Below are positions 6,725 to 14,768 of a DNA stretch of 27,853 nt, piece after piece. This DNA is from JAVBPR01 sp031549485 (GTDB lineage: Bacteria; Bacillota; Clostridia; Oscillospirales; Feifaniaceae). The notes beneath the pieces were generated by a model. The model worked only from the letters and a program-made list of their open reading frames with translations, made no database searches and was not told where the DNA came from. Each line of letters opens with the position of its first letter. Within the stretch, counting starts at the first letter, position 1. Location: the NCBI GenBank assembly GCA_031549485.1, contig JAVBPR010000031.1:1-27853 (forward strand). Reading direction: 5' to 3'. The translations under genes were made by a program, and so were the position numbers.

Positions 6725-8401
6725 ATGCTTTCAAGCCTCCATGTAAAAAACATAGCGATTATAGAAGAACTCTCGATCGATTTCGAGAGCGGTTTTTCTG
6801 TGTTTACCGGCGAAACGGGCGCGGGAAAATCGATTATAATCGACGCTATCGGTCTTTTGCTTGGCGGAAGGGGAACGAAAGATTTAATAAGAAGCGGAGA
6901 GCAAAAGGCTGAGGTAAGCGCGGTTTTTTCCGGGCTTCTCGACGTCGCGGCGGAACTTTCGGAGATTGGGTCGGCGCCCGATGAAAACGGGGAACTGCTT
7001 ATTTCAAGGGAAATTACGGCGGAAGGGAAATCAAGTTGCAAAGCGGGCGGAAAGCCTGTTACCGCATCGATTTTAAAAGCCGCGGCGCCGATTTTAGCCG
7101 ATATCTACGGGCAACATGAAAGCGGCGCGCTTTTGGATGCTGATAAACATATTATTTTTCTTGATAATTTTGCAAATATTCAAAACGAAAAAGAAGAATA
7201 TGCAAAAGCATATTTGCACGTCAAAGTTTTAAAACAAAAACTTCGCGCCTCGCAGATGAGCGAAGATGAGAAATCCCGCCGTATAGCGCTTCTCGATTTA
7301 CAAATCAAAGAATTAAAAGAAGCGAGTATTACAGCGGGCGAGGCTGAAGAACTTTCGGAAAAACTTAAAATACTGCGAAGCTCCGAAAAAATCACCGAAG
7401 CGGTCGATAAGGTTTTTTCGCTTTTTGACGGCGGTGACGAAGGAGCGGGAGTAAAGGAACTTTTAGCGAAATCCGAAAAATCTATTGCACAGATTTCGGA
7501 CGTTTCGGAGCCGCTTTCGAAGCTAAATGATAAATTAAAAGAGATAATTTTCATGGCGGAGGATTGCACCGATTTGGCGCTTCGCGCAAGACCTCATGAT
7601 TTTGAAAAAGGCGAACTTGAGCTTTTTGAAGACAGGCTTGCGCTGATAAATCGATTGCAGAAAAAATACGGACCGGATTTATCCGTTTATCTTGATGAAA
7701 TTGAAAAAGAAAAAGAAGATATTCTTGAGAAAAGCGCTCAGACAGAGGAAATAAGAAGTGATTTATATAGCGCTGTCGCGGTTTTAAAAGAAGAAGCCGA
7801 AAAACTGACAAAGCGCAGAAAACAAGCGGCGCAAAGCCTCAATAAGCGAATTATAGACGAGCTTTCAGGGCTTGAAATGACAAAATGCGCGTTTGAAGTC
7901 AGCATAACAAAAGCAGGTAGCGGCGAAAAAATCCTTTATGGACAGGATGGGTGCGATAAGGTAGAATTTTTACTGAGCGCAAATGCGGGCGAAGAGCTAA
8001 AGCCGCTCTCGAAAATCGCATCGGGCGGTGAGCTTTCAAGAATTATGCTTGCGTTCAAAAGCGTTTTTACAAATGAAAAAACACCGAAAACAATGATTTT
8101 CGATGAGATAGATACCGGCGTATCGGGCAGCGCCGCCGAGAAAATCGGCAAAAAGATGGCCGAAATTTCAAATAACAAACAGGTGTTTTGCGTTACTCAT
8201 CTTTCGCAGATTGCAGCGCTTGCCGAGAGTCATTATCTTATAAAAAAGAGCACGGCAAACGAAAGAACAAAAACAACGCTCTCGCTTCTTGACAGAGACG
8301 GCAGGATAAAAGAGCTGGCGCGAATGATAAGCGGCGAGACCGTTTCGGATGTGGCGTTTGAAAACGCAAAAGAAATGATAAAGAATAACAAAAACATATA
8401 A
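6725..8401 (+). CDS. recN: DNA repair protein RecN
   Basis: The 558-residue product is an SMC-like ATPase that acts in double-strand break repair. Walker A GETGAGKS is at about residues 29-36, a long charged coiled-coil-forming centre follows, and the C-terminus carries the ABC signature SGGELSR and Walker B MIFDEIDTG, then CVTHLSQIAALA. Length is standard. Only a weak GCGGG-like site precedes the ATG at 6725, 12 nt after argR. Its stop overlaps an out-of-place ATG at 8401 that is in frame with tyrS. In Bacillus the cluster continues with spoIVB and spo0A; here tyrS follows instead. Confidence 0.96.
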   Translation: MLSSLHVKNIAIIEELSIDFESGFSVFTGETGAGKSIIIDAIGLLLGGRGTKDLIRSGEQKAEVSAVFSGLLDVAAELSEIGSAPDENGELLISREITAEGKSSCKAGGKPVTASILKAAAPILADIYGQHESGALLDADKHIIFLDNFANIQNEKEEYAKAYLHVKVLKQKLRASQMSEDEKSRRIALLDLQIKELKEASITAGEAEELSEKLKILRSSEKITEAVDKVFSLFDGGDEGAGVKELLAKSEKSIAQISDVSEPLSKLNDKLKEIIFMAEDCTDLALRARPHDFEKGELELFEDRLALINRLQKKYGPDLSVYLDEIEKEKEDILEKSAQTEEIRSDLYSAVAVLKEEAEKLTKRRKQAAQSLNKRIIDELSGLEMTKCAFEVSITKAGSGEKILYGQDGCDKVEFLLSANAGEELKPLSKIASGGELSRIMLAFKSVFTNEKTPKTMIFDEIDTGVSGSAAEKIGKKMAEISNNKQVFCVTHLSQIAALAESHYLIKKSTANERTKTTLSLLDRDGRIKELARMISGETVSDVAFENAKEMIKNNKNI

Positions 8402-8412
8402 TGGAGGCAGCA

Positions 8413-9624
8413 GTGAACGTATTTGACGATTTAAAGGCGAGAGGACTTATTGCGCAGACGACGCATGAAGAAGAAATAAAGGAGCTCCTTTCCAAACCTA
8501 CAACTTTTTATATCGGCTTTGATCCGACGGCAGACAGTCTGCACATCGGGCATTATTTACAGCTTGTTATTATGGCGCATCTTCAGCGCGCCGGGCATAG
8601 GCCGATTGCAATTCTCGGCGGGGGAACCGCGATGGTCGGTGATCCTTCCGGCAGGACCGATATGCGCAAAATGATGACACGAGAAACTATAGCGCATAAT
8701 CTTTCGTGCTTCCAGGGGCAGATGTCGCGGCTGGTCGATTTTTCGGAAGGGAAAGCGCTCATTCTCGATAACGGGGATTGGCTTTTAAAACTGAATTATA
8801 TAGATTTTCTTCGGGAAATCGGCGTGCATTTTTCGGTTAACAAGATGCTTAGTTATGAATGCTTTAAGTCAAGATTCGAGCGCGGTCTCAGCTTTATCGA
8901 GTTTAATTATATGCTTATGCAAAGCTACGATTTTCTCTATTTGTTTAAAAAATACGGCTGCCGTCTTGAGCTCGGCGGAGATGACCAATGGGCGAATATT
9001 ATCGCCGGTGCCGATTTGATTCGCAGAAGCGAGGGGGCGCAGGCATACGGCATGACCTTTACGCTTCTTACGACAAGTCAAGGCAAAAAAATGGGAAAAA
9101 CAGAAAAGGGCGCTATTTGGCTTGACGCCGAAAAATGCTCTGTTTACGACTTCTTTCAGTATTTCCGCAATGTCGAGGATGATGACGCTGTAAGGCTTTT
9201 GAAAATGCTAACATTCCTGCCGCTTGATTATATCGAGAAAGAATTCGGGCATTTAGAGGGGAAAGACCTCAATATTGCAAAAGAACGCCTTGCCTATGAA
9301 GTCACGAAGCAAGTCCACGGCGAAAATGAGGCAAATAAAGTTATGGACGCTGCCCGAAATGTTTTCGGCGCAGGCGAGGCGGACGAGAATATGCCTACCG
9401 TAAAGGTTGAGTTTGATGGTGAAATAGGAATTCTTGACATACTTACATTAAGCGGAATTTGCCCGTCAAAAAGCGAAGCGAGAAGGCTTGTAGAGCAGGG
9501 CGGGTGCACCGTTTCGGATACAAAAATCACCGCGACAGATAAGAAGTTTACGAACACAGATTTTGAAAACGGATATTTGATTTTGAAAAAAGGAAAAAAA
9601 CAAATTTATAAAATCGAAAAATAA
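8413..9624 (+). CDS. tyrS: Tyrosyl-tRNA synthetase
   Basis: The 403-residue class I synthetase attaches tyrosine to tRNA-Tyr. The HIGH motif appears as DSLHIGHYLQ (HIGH about 44-47) and the KMSKS equivalent as KKMGKT (about 225-230). An S4 domain occupies the C-terminus (GICPSKSEARRLVEQGG). The GTG at 8413 is preferred because GGAGG at 8403-8407 is 5 nt upstream and the product then begins MNVFDDLKARGLIAQ, as in clostridial relatives. The in-frame ATG at 8401 overlaps that Shine-Dalgarno site and the recN stop. Many Firmicute tyrS genes carry a T-box leader; here tyrS abuts recN, leaving no room for one. Confidence 0.95.
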   Translation: MNVFDDLKARGLIAQTTHEEEIKELLSKPTTFYIGFDPTADSLHIGHYLQLVIMAHLQRAGHRPIAILGGGTAMVGDPSGRTDMRKMMTRETIAHNLSCFQGQMSRLVDFSEGKALILDNGDWLLKLNYIDFLREIGVHFSVNKMLSYECFKSRFERGLSFIEFNYMLMQSYDFLYLFKKYGCRLELGGDDQWANIIAGADLIRRSEGAQAYGMTFTLLTTSQGKKMGKTEKGAIWLDAEKCSVYDFFQYFRNVEDDDAVRLLKMLTFLPLDYIEKEFGHLEGKDLNIAKERLAYEVTKQVHGENEANKVMDAARNVFGAGEADENMPTVKVEFDGEIGILDILTLSGICPSKSEARRLVEQGGCTVSDTKITATDKKFTNTDFENGYLILKKGKKQIYKIEK

Positions 9625-9636
9625 AGGGGGAGCAAA

Positions 9637-11160
9637 ATGACACTGGACAAATGGATAATTCTTGTTGCTATGCTTGGCTATATGGCGCTGGTAATCGTTA
9701 TCGGCCTCATATACGCAAAAAGAAATCAAAACACTGAGCAATTCTTCCTTGGGGGAAGAAGCCTCGGACCTTGGGTAACCGCGATGAGCGCGGAAGCCTC
9801 GGATATGAGCGGATGGCTTTTGATGGGACTTCCGGGTGTCGCTTACATCTCGGGATTCAGCGAAGCATTTTGGACCGCGCTCGGGCTTGGAATCGGTACA
9901 TACCTTAACTGGAAAATTGTTGCGGTAAGGCTTAGAAAATATAGTCAAGTCGCTAATAACTCCATAACGCTTCCGGACTTTTTAAGCAATAGGTTCAAAG
10001 ACAACAAAAAGATACTTATGAACATTTCTGCAATAATAATCCTGTTGTTCTTTACCATTTACGTTGCCACCGGATTTGTCGCATGCGGAAAACTTTTTAA
10101 CAGCATTTTCGGAATTGATTACACACTTATGATGCTTGTTTCGGCCGCGGTTATCGTTATCTATACAATTATCGGCGGATTTTTGGCAGAGAGCACGACC
10201 GATTTTATCCAGGGAATCCTTATGTGCATTTCGCTTGCTATCGTTCTTATTGTCGGAGTTGTCGCGGCGGGCGGAGTTAAAGATGTTATTGCCAATATCA
10301 AGCAAATGCCAGGATTTTTAAATATTAATCAGATATTCAGTTTTAAAGACCAAACGGCGGCGCCGTTCGGATTTTTGGCTATAATATCAACGCTTGCGTG
10401 GGGGCTCGGATATTTCGGAATGCCGCATGTGCTGCTGAGATTTATGGCGATCAGATCATCTAAAGAGCTGAAAAAATCCCGAATTGTCGCGACGACTTGG
10501 GTTATAATTTCGCTTTTTTCCGCTGTATGTTTAGGTCTTGTCGGCGCGGCGGTTTTCCCGCACGCCGGAGCAAACGGACTAATTAGCGGCAATCATGAGA
10601 CGATATTTATTCAAATGTCGATAAAACTTTTGCCTGCTGTTATTGCGGGAATCATGATGAGCGGAATTATGGCGGCGACTATGAGCACCTCGGATTCTCA
10701 GCTTTTGATTACCGCTTCCGCGGTTTCGCAGAATATTTACAAAGGATTTTTGAACAAAAAAGCATCCGACAAAAACGTCATGTGGGTTTCAAGAATCACA
10801 ATTATTATCGTTACTGTTATTGCGGCGATTTTAGCGCTTAACGAAAACAGCTCGATTTTCCGCCTTGTTTCGTATGCTTGGGCGGGATTCGGCGCGGCGT
10901 TCGGCCCGGTAATCCTGTTCTCGCTTTTCTGGAAGAGGATGACGCTTGCCGGGGCGGTTTCGGGCGTGATTGCCGGCGGCGGTATGGTAATACTCTGGAA
11001 AAATGTTATCAGTAAACTCGCGAGCTACTTAAACATCTATGAGCTTTTGCCGGCGTTTATCTTCGCTTGCATAGTTATCGTTGTTGTGAGCCTGCTTACA
11101 AAAGAACCGTCTAAAGAAATTCAGGACGAATTCGAATTTGTAAAAACGGCTGATATTTAA
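9637..11160 (+). CDS. putP: Sodium/proline symporter PutP
   Basis: The 507-residue product has the solute:sodium symporter layout of about 13 hydrophobic segments. The N-terminal signature is FFLGGRSLGPWVTAMSAEAS followed by DMSGWLLMGLPG, which is characteristic of PutP within the family. ATGFVACGKLF and MAATMSTSDSQLLI are further family segments. PutP imports proline with Na+ at the cytoplasmic membrane for osmoprotection or nutrition. The ATG follows AAAGGGGGA with good spacing, 12 nt after tyrS, so it is probably the last gene of the + strand run. A bidirectional hairpin follows immediately. Confidence 0.92.
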   Translation: MTLDKWIILVAMLGYMALVIVIGLIYAKRNQNTEQFFLGGRSLGPWVTAMSAEASDMSGWLLMGLPGVAYISGFSEAFWTALGLGIGTYLNWKIVAVRLRKYSQVANNSITLPDFLSNRFKDNKKILMNISAIIILLFFTIYVATGFVACGKLFNSIFGIDYTLMMLVSAAVIVIYTIIGGFLAESTTDFIQGILMCISLAIVLIVGVVAAGGVKDVIANIKQMPGFLNINQIFSFKDQTAAPFGFLAIISTLAWGLGYFGMPHVLLRFMAIRSSKELKKSRIVATTWVIISLFSAVCLGLVGAAVFPHAGANGLISGNHETIFIQMSIKLLPAVIAGIMMSGIMAATMSTSDSQLLITASAVSQNIYKGFLNKKASDKNVMWVSRITIIIVTVIAAILALNENSSIFRLVSYAWAGFGAAFGPVILFSLFWKRMTLAGAVSGVIAGGGMVILWKNVISKLASYLNIYELLPAFIFACIVIVVVSLLTKEPSKEIQDEFEFVKTADI

Positions 11161-11168
11161 AAGAAATA

Positions 11169-11202
11169 AAAAAGAGCCGCGCTACTAAGCGCGGCTCTTT
11201 TT
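11169..11202. terminator. Bidirectional intrinsic terminator
   Basis: A 14-bp perfect stem (11169-11182 with 11189-11202, GC core GAGCCGCGC) has a 6-nt loop. It has an A-run on the left and a T-run on the right, so it can stop transcription in both directions. It lies between the convergent putP and the dap operon's last gene. Confidence 0.93.
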
Positions 11203-11212
11203 ATGTTTAAAA

Positions 11213-11578
11213 CTATACTTTGATATTGAATCCGCCGAGGATATTCATCATCTGTTCTTTCAGATCAACAAGATGAGCGGCTTCGTCTTTTAGCGAAGGA
11301 TCAAGTGTGTCGATGGAATTTTTAAGTGCGGTAATAAAATGATTTATTGCCGAAACTTCTGCCGCACTGTCTGCGGCGTTGGTGTGCAAGCCTTTTGCCG
11401 CATAATCTGCATGCTCTTTTACGTATGCCTGTTCCGCGGCATAAAGGGTATCGTCAAGTTTGCCTTCCGCGTGGAGAGATTCGATTTTTGCGATGACCTT
11501 TTCCAGCTCGGGGTTGAAATCCTTGCCTGCTTTTGCGGCCTCTTTAAAGCCTTTGATAACGTTTGTCAAGAAACCCAT
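11213..11578 (-). CDS. Hypothetical helical protein downstream of dapB
   Basis: I do not recognise this 121-residue product. It begins MGFLTNVIKGFKEAAKAG and is rich in Ala, Lys, Glu and Asp with heptad-like patterns, so it should be almost wholly helical, soluble and without a signal peptide. The ATG at 11578 is chosen because AGGAG lies 7 nt upstream. A start at 11635 would add 19 residues without a ribosome site. It lies 66 nt behind dapB with no terminator between them and ends just before the bidirectional terminator, so it may be the last gene of the lysine-riboswitch operon. No clear promoter of its own is visible in the gap. Function unknown. Confidence 0.8.
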   Translation of the reverse strand: MGFLTNVIKGFKEAAKAGKDFNPELEKVIAKIESLHAEGKLDDTLYAAEQAYVKEHADYAAKGLHTNAADSAAEVSAINHFITALKNSIDTLDPSLKDEAAHLVDLKEQMMNILGGFNIKV

Positions 11579-11644
11579 TTTTAATCTCCTTTTATTTTTA
11601 ATTGCTGAGTATTCTTTTAAAAAGGGGGAAGCCAAAAAAGAATT

Positions 11645-12403
11645 TTATCTGTCGTTTACAAGGTTTTTCATGTTGTAGAAGCCGGGGCCTTTGCCCGCGA
11701 TATATTCGGCAGCCTTAACGGCGCCGACCGCAAAAACTTCTTTTGACGATGCTTTATGGCTAAGCTCGATAATCTCATCGGTTCCGGCGAATATAACATC
11801 ATGGTCGCCGACTATATTTCCGCCGCGGACCGAGTGGATTCCGATCTCGTTTTTGGTGCGTTTTTGTCTTGTGCAGCTTCGGTCATAAACATATTGCGGA
11901 CGGACTGTCATTACGCCGCTTACCGCGTCGGCAAGCATAAGAGCGGTTCCGCTCGGCGCGTCGATTTTTTGGTTGTGGTGCTTTTCGACAATTTCGATAT
12001 CAAAACCATCCTCTAAAATTGCCGCCGCCTTTTCGGCAAGGCTTATTAAAAGATTTATTCCGATTGACATATTCGCGCTGTAAAATACCGGGATTTTAAG
12101 CGCGGCCTCGACAACCTGCTCCACCTGATCGGAGGATAGGCCGGTTGTGGCGACAACGATAGGCGTTTTGCTGTTTAATGCGTACTGAATTATTGCACTT
12201 AAGGCGGAAGGATGCGAAAAATCAATTATGACATCCGCTTTGCCTGAAAACTCCTCCGGAGTTTTATAGATAGGGAAGCCGGCGTAATTTTCGGCGCAAA
12301 TATCTATTCCGGCTATAATCTCCGCATTTTTGTTTTCCGAGATAAGCTTTGTTATCGTGCGGCCCATTTTGCCGCACGCGCCGGAGAGCAGTATCTTTAA
12401 CAT
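11645..12403 (-). CDS. dapB: 4-hydroxy-tetrahydrodipicolinate reductase
   Basis: The 252-residue product catalyses the NAD(P)H-dependent step after DapA in diaminopimelate/lysine synthesis. The nucleotide-binding loop GACGKMGR is at about 8-15, the catalytic segment EKHHNQKIDAPSGTAL at about 140-154 (His142, His143, Lys146), and HSVRGGNIVGDH and HKASSKEVFAVGA follow. Length is typical. It lies 16 nt behind dapA. An AAGG abuts the ATG too closely; AGGATAG further upstream is the more likely ribosome site. Confidence 0.96.
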   Translation of the reverse strand: MLKILLSGACGKMGRTITKLISENKNAEIIAGIDICAENYAGFPIYKTPEEFSGKADVIIDFSHPSALSAIIQYALNSKTPIVVATTGLSSDQVEQVVEAALKIPVFYSANMSIGINLLISLAEKAAAILEDGFDIEIVEKHHNQKIDAPSGTALMLADAVSGVMTVRPQYVYDRSCTRQKRTKNEIGIHSVRGGNIVGDHDVIFAGTDEIIELSHKASSKEVFAVGAVKAAEYIAGKGPGFYNMKNLVNDR

Positions 12404-12419
12404 CCTTAATTCACTATCC

Positions 12420-13307
12420 TTACTTTAATAATTTGAATTCTTTCAAAACAGCGGTAAGTTTCTCTATTCCCGAAGCGTCCATGCCGTAAAGCGGAAGGCG
12501 AAGGTCGCCGACGCCGTAGCCGAGAATATTCATAGCCTGTTTTACCGGGATAGGATTTACATCCATAAACATCGCGCTGATAAACGGAATAAGCGAAATT
12601 TGGAGATTCGCGGCTTCCTCATATTTGCCGTCAAAGCAAAGGGCGCAAATTTCGCGAGTTTCTTTCGGAATAATATTTGAAATAACCGAGATAACGCCGC
12701 GCCCGCCGAGAGCCATAATAGGAACGATTTGATCATCATTGCCGGAATAAATCGGAAGCGAGTCGCCGCAAAGGGCTCTTGTTTCCGCGATTTGCGAAAT
12801 GTTTCCGCTTGCTTCTTTTGTCGCGATAATATTTGGGATTTTTGTAAGCTCAAGATATGTTTTCGGTAAAATGTTAAGCCCGGTTCTCGAGGGGACATTA
12901 TAAAGAATAATAGGCAAATCGACCTTTGCGGCTATAGCCTCATAGTGCTTTACAAGACCTTTTTGAGAAGTTTTGTTGTAATACGGGGTAACCATAAGCA
13001 GACCGTCGGCGCCGTCTTTTTGCGCCTGGACCGAATGCTCTATGGCAAAATAAGTGTCGTTGCTTCCGGTGCCGGCGATAACAGGAACACGGCTTTTTGC
13101 AATTACAACAGCATAGCGGATAAGCTCGGAATGCTCGGACGGGCTGAGCGTCGGGCTTTCGCCGGTTGTGCCCGCAACGATAATAGCGTCGGTTCCGTTA
13201 TCGATTTGAAAATCGATAAGCTGACCGAATTTTTCAAAATTTATACTTCCGTCAGGGTTAAACGGGGTGACGATTGCAACACCGGCACCTTTAAATAACG
13301 GGTTCAT
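12420..13307 (-). CDS. dapA: 4-hydroxy-tetrahydrodipicolinate synthase
   Basis: The 295-residue TIM-barrel aldolase condenses pyruvate with aspartate semialdehyde. GTTGE is at about 46-50, the catalytic Tyr in LYNVPSRTG at about 136, and the Schiff-base Lys in IATKEASGN at about 164. GGRGVISVISN follows. AGGAGG lies 6 nt before the ATG at 13307. It is co-directional with asd (18 nt upstream) and dapB (16 nt downstream), in pathway order. Confidence 0.97.
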   Translation of the reverse strand: MNPLFKGAGVAIVTPFNPDGSINFEKFGQLIDFQIDNGTDAIIVAGTTGESPTLSPSEHSELIRYAVVIAKSRVPVIAGTGSNDTYFAIEHSVQAQKDGADGLLMVTPYYNKTSQKGLVKHYEAIAAKVDLPIILYNVPSRTGLNILPKTYLELTKIPNIIATKEASGNISQIAETRALCGDSLPIYSGNDDQIVPIMALGGRGVISVISNIIPKETREICALCFDGKYEEAANLQISLIPFISAMFMDVNPIPVKQAMNILGYGVGDLRLPLYGMDASGIEKLTAVLKEFKLLK

Positions 13308-13325
13308 AAAATCCTCCTATAATAA

Positions 13326-14402
13326 TTAAATAAAGCCTTTGGCGCAAAGGAGCTCTGCCATCAAGACCGCGCCGCCCGCAGCACCGCGAAGCGTGTTGTG
13401 CGAAACGCAGATGAATTTGTAATCAAACTGGCTGTCCTCACGAAGTCTGCCGACCGAAACGGCCATGCCGTTTTCGATGTTGCGAACCAATTTGGTCTGC
13501 GGCATATTGTCCTCAGCAAAATAATGCAAAAATTGCTTCGGCGCAGAGGGGAGATCAAGTTCCTGCGGTGCGCCTTTAAATTCGCTCCAACGTTTTAAAA
13601 TCTCTTCTTTTGAAATCTTTTTGTCAAAACTTGCGAAAACCGCCGCCAAATGTCCGTCCGAAACGGGAACGCGGATGCACTGGGTTGTAAAGGACGGGGA
13701 AGTAGCGGGGACTATTGCGTCGCCTTCTATTTTGCCCCAGATTTTAAGCGGCTCCTGCTCGCTTTTTTCTTCCTCGCCGCCGATAAACGGAATGATGTTG
13801 TCGACTATTTCGGGGAAAGTTTCAAAAGTTTTGCCGGCGCCTGAAATTGCCTGATAGGTACAAGCGAGAACATTTTTGATTCCGAGGTCGAAGAGCGGAT
13901 GAAGTGCCGGAAGGTAGCTCTGGAGAGAGCAGTTTGATTTAACAGCGATAAATCCGCGTGTTGTGCCGAGACGTTTTCTCTGCGCAGTGATAATATCCGC
14001 GTGCTCCGGATTAACTTCCGGAATGATCATCGGAACATCGGGAGTGTTTCTGTGCGCAGAATTGTTGCTGATAACAGGGCATTCGAGCTTAGCGTATTTT
14101 TCTTCAAGAGCTTTGATTTCGTCTTTTTTCATATCTACCGCACAGAAGATAAAATCAACTTCCGCGGCGATTTTTTCGGCGTCTTTAGTCGCGTCCAGAA
14201 CAATCATTTCCGCAACCGCCGAGGGGATTTCGACATCCATTGCCCATTTTGCACCGACCGCGTCCGCGTATTTTTTTCCTGCAGAACGCTCCGAAGCGGC
14301 AAGAACCTTGATTTTATACCAAGGATGCTCGGCAAGCAAAGTTATAAAGCGCTGGCCGACCATCCCGGTAGCTCCTACAATTCCGATGTTGTAATTTTTC
14401 AT
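13326..14402 (-). CDS. asd: Aspartate-semialdehyde dehydrogenase (archaeal/fungal-type)
   Basis: The 358-residue product reduces aspartyl phosphate to aspartate semialdehyde. It starts with the NADP loop GIVGATGMVGQRF; the catalytic Cys lies in VKSNCSLQ (about Cys158) and the catalytic His in RVPVSDGHLA (about His251). The SNNSAHR and SNCSLQ segments and the length resemble the archaeal/fungal-type branch rather than the short E. coli type. AAAGGAG precedes the ATG at 14402. It is the first gene behind the lysine riboswitch. Confidence 0.95.
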   Translation of the reverse strand: MKNYNIGIVGATGMVGQRFITLLAEHPWYKIKVLAASERSAGKKYADAVGAKWAMDVEIPSAVAEMIVLDATKDAEKIAAEVDFIFCAVDMKKDEIKALEEKYAKLECPVISNNSAHRNTPDVPMIIPEVNPEHADIITAQRKRLGTTRGFIAVKSNCSLQSYLPALHPLFDLGIKNVLACTYQAISGAGKTFETFPEIVDNIIPFIGGEEEKSEQEPLKIWGKIEGDAIVPATSPSFTTQCIRVPVSDGHLAAVFASFDKKISKEEILKRWSEFKGAPQELDLPSAPKQFLHYFAEDNMPQTKLVRNIENGMAVSVGRLREDSQFDYKFICVSHNTLRGAAGGAVLMAELLCAKGFI

Positions 14403-14433
14403 GTTTTTCTCCTTTAAATCCTACTTCGCAAAA

Positions 14434-14459
14434 TAAAAAAACCGGTTGAATAACCGGCT
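14434..14459 (-). terminator. Riboswitch-controlled intrinsic terminator
   Basis: On the minus strand the sequence reads GCCGGTT, a 4-nt loop, AACCGGT, then a run of seven Ts. It lies between the lysine aptamer and the asd ribosome site, as expected for a transcription-terminating lysine riboswitch. A second AT-rich 9-bp hairpin (14491-14499 with 14465-14473) lies between aptamer and terminator and may belong to the switching structure. Confidence 0.88.
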
Positions 14460-14503
14460 GCATATGTAATATAATTATCTATATTATAAGTATATTACAA
14501 AAC

Positions 14504-14671
14504 GCAGATAGTTCTCCATCAAAAGATGACAGTGGCGAGCCTGTTTGACACGACACCAGGGCACGGGTTACCAAAAACCGCCCCTTCGGCGTTTTTACCT
14601 TTTTCCCGATTTGATAACAGCTTTGGCAGCCCAAAACGGAATAATTATTAAAAACGCGCCTCTATCTTACG
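14504..14671 (-). promoter_or_regulatory. Lysine riboswitch (L box)
   Basis: The minus strand carries the L-box landmarks in order: AGATAGAGGCGCG at the 5' side (14667-14655), GCCGAAGGGGC in the middle (14590-14580), and ACTGTCATC with TGGAGA at the 3' side, ending CTATCTGCG. AGATAG and CTATCT form helix P1. Aptamer length, the downstream terminator and the asd-dapA-dapB genes all agree. Lysine binding should favour termination and lower diaminopimelate/lysine synthesis. Confidence 0.95.
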
Positions 14672-14689
14672 AAATATTTTATTAAAATT

Positions 14690-14718
14690 ATATTATCATA
14701 TCCCGAAAAATGTGTCAA
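14690..14718 (-). promoter_or_regulatory. Sigma-A promoter of the asd-dapA-dapB operon
   Basis: On the minus strand, a perfect -35 box TTGACA (14718-14713), a 17-nt spacer and a -10 box TAATAT (14695-14690), with TG one base before the -10, form a very strong promoter. The start is expected near 14683, just ahead of the lysine aptamer. Confidence 0.9.
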
Positions 14719-14768
14719 TTATTAGATTTTCCGATTATTTGATCGCTGTGATTTGCAAAGGAAGTATT

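Noticed and set aside
8401..8412. tyrS start at ATG 8401
   Set aside because: The ATG overlaps the recN stop and the GGAGG used by GTG 8413; the shorter product has the usual N-terminus.
14712..14768. Earlier start for the SpoIID-type gene
   Set aside because: It would add residues in front of a clear signal peptide and lies on the opposite-strand dap promoter; ATG 14769 has AAAGGAAG.
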